From: Bacteroidota bacterium
Lineage (GTDB): Bacteria; Bacteroidota; Bacteroidia; Chitinophagales; BACL12
Length of the DNA: 64,000 nucleotides
Assembly (NCBI GenBank): GCA_016718035.1
Contig: JADKEK010000004.1
Coordinates: 186,001-250,000 of the forward strand
Direction of reading: 5' to 3'
Shown: piece after piece, positions 61,726-64,000 of the stretch
Numbering within the stretch: position 1 is the stretch's first letter
Layout of the letters: the number at the start of each line of letters is the position of its first letter
Program-made: the position numbers and the translations under genes
Notes under the pieces: model-generated
Told to the model about the DNA's origin: nothing
Seen by the model: the letters and a program-made list of their open reading frames with translations, nothing else
Database searches by the model: none

Positions 61726-64000
61726 ATGAAATCTATTTTTATCCCACGTTTGCTCCAATTTATTGTTGCTTCGTTTTTTTTGCTCTTATCCGTAAACACT
61801 AAGGCTCAGATTTCGGGCAATGATACGGTTTGTATTGGTGATATATTCACTTATACAACATCGTTATCCGGAACCATTACCTGGTCTGTTTCTCCATCAG
61901 GACCTGGTATTACAGCTTCAGGAAGTACTGCTGTTATAACATGGGCTTCGGCAGCAAATACCTATACTATTACGGCTAATAATGGCACATCCACTGAAAC
62001 CTTTAATGTTGTTTCATTTGCGCTGCCAAATCCTGTAATTAGCTATCAGACCAATGCCTGTTCCGCAGTTCCACATGAACCTGGAGGTGGCCCAGCCGGA
62101 GATGCAAAATGTGATACATTTTGTATTGATGAAATTGTCACTTACAGTGTAATTGATGTCCCGGGTAATACTTATTCATGGACCATTTTTGGTGGAACAA
62201 TTATCAGCGGTTTAGGAACAAATTCTGTAGAAGTGGAATGGGGAACCGGACCCAATTGTGGCTATTTGTGTTTAACTGAATACAATCCTGCCGGTTGCAA
62301 TAAAAGCCAATGTGTTTTTGGTATTTCCGCTTATCCTTCAGGAACAATAAATATATCTGCTACACCAAACCCTGTTTGTTTAGGTTCACCTGTTACATTT
62401 TCAGTAACTGCAACAGGCGGGCCGTTCGTTTCTTTTGATTGGGATTTTGGTAATGGCAATTATACAACAACTTATGGTGCTACAAATGTTGTTAATGCCT
62501 ATTATGTAGCAGGTACTTATACAGTTGTGCTAACAGCAAATACTGATTGCTGCACAATTACTGATACCTTAGAAATTGAAGTGGAAAGTTTACCGGGACC
62601 TGATATTTTTTGTATTACTCCGGTATGTTCTAGTGAAGAGGGCGTGCAATATTGTACTAGTGCAACAGGCTGTAGTTACGATTGGATTGTATCAGGTGGA
62701 TTTATTACTGCCGGTTTAAATACCAATTGTATTACGGTTGATTGGGGTGCTGGTCCTACTGGAACAATTTCGTTAGTTACTACGGGTTGTTCACCTGCAG
62801 TTTGTTCCGATACTACAACTGTTACGGTGCCTATTATGCCAAATGGTGCATTTAATATTACCGGACAATTAGTGGTTTGCGTAAATACAACCGGTAATTA
62901 TGCAGCACCTTATGTGCCGGGTTCACAATATACATGGACATTAGTTCCACCGAGTGGACCTGCAGTAATTTTACCTTATAATATTCCTCCTTATCAACAA
63001 GATATTTTATTTACTTCTGTTGGCAATTATACATTAATCTGCCATATGCAAAATGATATTTTAGAATGTTATGGCGATGATACTATTCAAATAAGTGTAT
63101 TACCTGCATTTGATATTCAAGGGCCAACTACACTTTGTTTAAATGATCCTGGAAATTTCACTTCTAATCCACTAACGAGTTGTACCTGGACAACAACAGC
63201 ACCTGGAAATGGTACACAATTTGGAAACGGAGCAACTTTTAATTTCAATAATGTTGGTACTTTTACTGTAACTGCAGTTGCTACAAATCCGCTTGCAGTT
63301 TGTCAAGATACTGTTGTGTATACAGTAGTTGTAAATCCATTACCTGCAGTACCGGTTATAATTGGACCTACAATTGCATGTGCAGGCGGAACATATGTTT
63401 ATTCTGTTTCAGGTTATCCTGCTTCAACTTCTTATCAATGGTCATTTATTGATAATAATTTCAATTTTAGTTTTGGAACATCTAATCCATTTACTATTAC
63501 TACTGCTCCAACTTTTACATCGGGAACATTAACGCTGGTAGTAACTGATAATGGATGTACCAACCAATCAACAATTACTATAAATGCACCTGCAACTCCT
63601 GCACCAACATTTACAGTAAATCCATTTGTTTGTCCTGATGCAATTGATAATTATACAGCAATATTGTCATATCCCGGATTGTCGAATGTAAATTGGACAA
63701 TTAATCCACCTGCAGCTGGAACAGTTGTTTCGGGTCAAGGTACGGGTTCGGTTGCAATTGAATGGCATTCGGTAAATCCAAATGTTGCACAAAGTGTTTC
63801 CATCACAATAACGGAAACAATTTGTTTAACCAATGTAGGCACTTATACTCAAAATTTAACGATATATCCGTTACCGGTAATAACAGCAGCAGGCGCTGAT
63901 TTTTGCCCTGGTGGTTCAACATTATTAACCGCTACCGGTGGAACTTCTTATCAATGGTTTGATGTAAATAGTGCACCGGTTTCACCAACTGTAACATTAC
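61726..64000 (+). CDS. Large secreted PKD-repeat adhesin, 5' part
   Basis: At least 758 codons, open at the window edge. Starts ATG 61726 with a signal peptide (about 1-28, ending TKAQ). Repeated Ig/PKD-like modules follow, e.g. FDWDFGNGNYTTTYG and PSGPGITASGSTAV. No stop to the end of the window, so the C-terminal sorting domain is not seen; it is likely a T9SS surface protein of the kind made by gliding bacteria. Confidence 0.85.
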   Translation, partial: MKSIFIPRLLQFIVASFFLLLSVNTKAQISGNDTVCIGDIFTYTTSLSGTITWSVSPSGPGITASGSTAVITWASAANTYTITANNGTSTETFNVVSFALPNPVISYQTNACSAVPHEPGGGPAGDAKCDTFCIDEIVTYSVIDVPGNTYSWTIFGGTIISGLGTNSVEVEWGTGPNCGYLCLTEYNPAGCNKSQCVFGISAYPSGTINISATPNPVCLGSPVTFSVTATGGPFVSFDWDFGNGNYTTTYGATNVVNAYYVAGTYTVVLTANTDCCTITDTLEIEVESLPGPDIFCITPVCSSEEGVQYCTSATGCSYDWIVSGGFITAGLNTNCITVDWGAGPTGTISLVTTGCSPAVCSDTTTVTVPIMPNGAFNITGQLVVCVNTTGNYAAPYVPGSQYTWTLVPPSGPAVILPYNIPPYQQDILFTSVGNYTLICHMQNDILECYGDDTIQISVLPAFDIQGPTTLCLNDPGNFTSNPLTSCTWTTTAPGNGTQFGNGATFNFNNVGTFTVTAVATNPLAVCQDTVVYTVVVNPLPAVPVIIGPTIACAGGTYVYSVSGYPASTSYQWSFIDNNFNFSFGTSNPFTITTAPTFTSGTLTLVVTDNGCTNQSTITINAPATPAPTFTVNPFVCPDAIDNYTAILSYPGLSNVNWTINPPAAGTVVSGQGTGSVAIEWHSVNPNVAQSVSITITETICLTNVGTYTQNLTIYPLPVITAAGADFCPGGSTLLTATGGTSYQWFDVNSAPVSPTVTL

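Overview
The window is AT-rich and reads as a chromosome segment of a gliding, type IX secretion (T9SS) bacterium of the phylum Bacteroidota, probably near Chitinophagales or Saprospirales; the exact order cannot be fixed from sequence alone. Signs are GldC, a PorV/PorQ-family outer-membrane protein, two giant proteins with the gliding-motility C-terminal sorting domain, a CreD/LptC/gamma-carbonic-anhydrase/DUF2480 core set, LytTR signalling, and repeated TAnnTTTG promoter elements.

Positions 1-8400 are accessory DNA: small zinc-ribbon, SSB, J-domain and membrane proteins, then a CBASS anti-phage operon (patatin phospholipase, CD-NTase, stand-alone E2-like protein with a SEC-C tail) with a divergent HTH/ImmA-type metallopeptidase pair resembling CapH/CapP. 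The region ends at a tRNA-Phe gene whose 3' end faces it, as expected for an island integrated at a tRNA. No integrase lies inside the window.

From 8700 to 31200 the window is mostly core: a three-gene glycosylation operon, MltD-like transglycosylase, DUF2480, PpiD (interrupted by an in-frame stop), GldC, a septoil-knot protein, CoaX, an outer-membrane protein, LptC, gamma-CA, RssA-like patatin, CreD, heme A synthase, RfbA, GalE, TerC, TMEM175 and a T9SS-secreted repeat protein. Positions 31263-39289 hold an uncharacterised translationally coupled cluster: three B12-binding radical SAM proteins, a glycosyltransferase, a class I methyltransferase and a nucleotidyltransferase-fold protein. A second T9SS giant follows.

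Positions 42000-49700 carry RidA, EamA, ObgE, Adk, Hpt (the Hpt-Adk-Obg block is split by three opposite-strand genes), a GH73/LysM autolysin and an O-methyltransferase. From 49800 come exported surface proteins, an epimerase-like protein, two tandem D-Ala-D-Ala-ligase-like ATP-grasp enzymes (the second fused to a SET methyltransferase domain), a LytTR regulator with its propeller histidine kinase, and the start of a large PKD-type adhesin cut by the window edge. Four probable coding disruptions (J-domain gene, ppiD, and two in the GT4 gene) deserve read-level checking, because three look like one-base losses in homopolymers.
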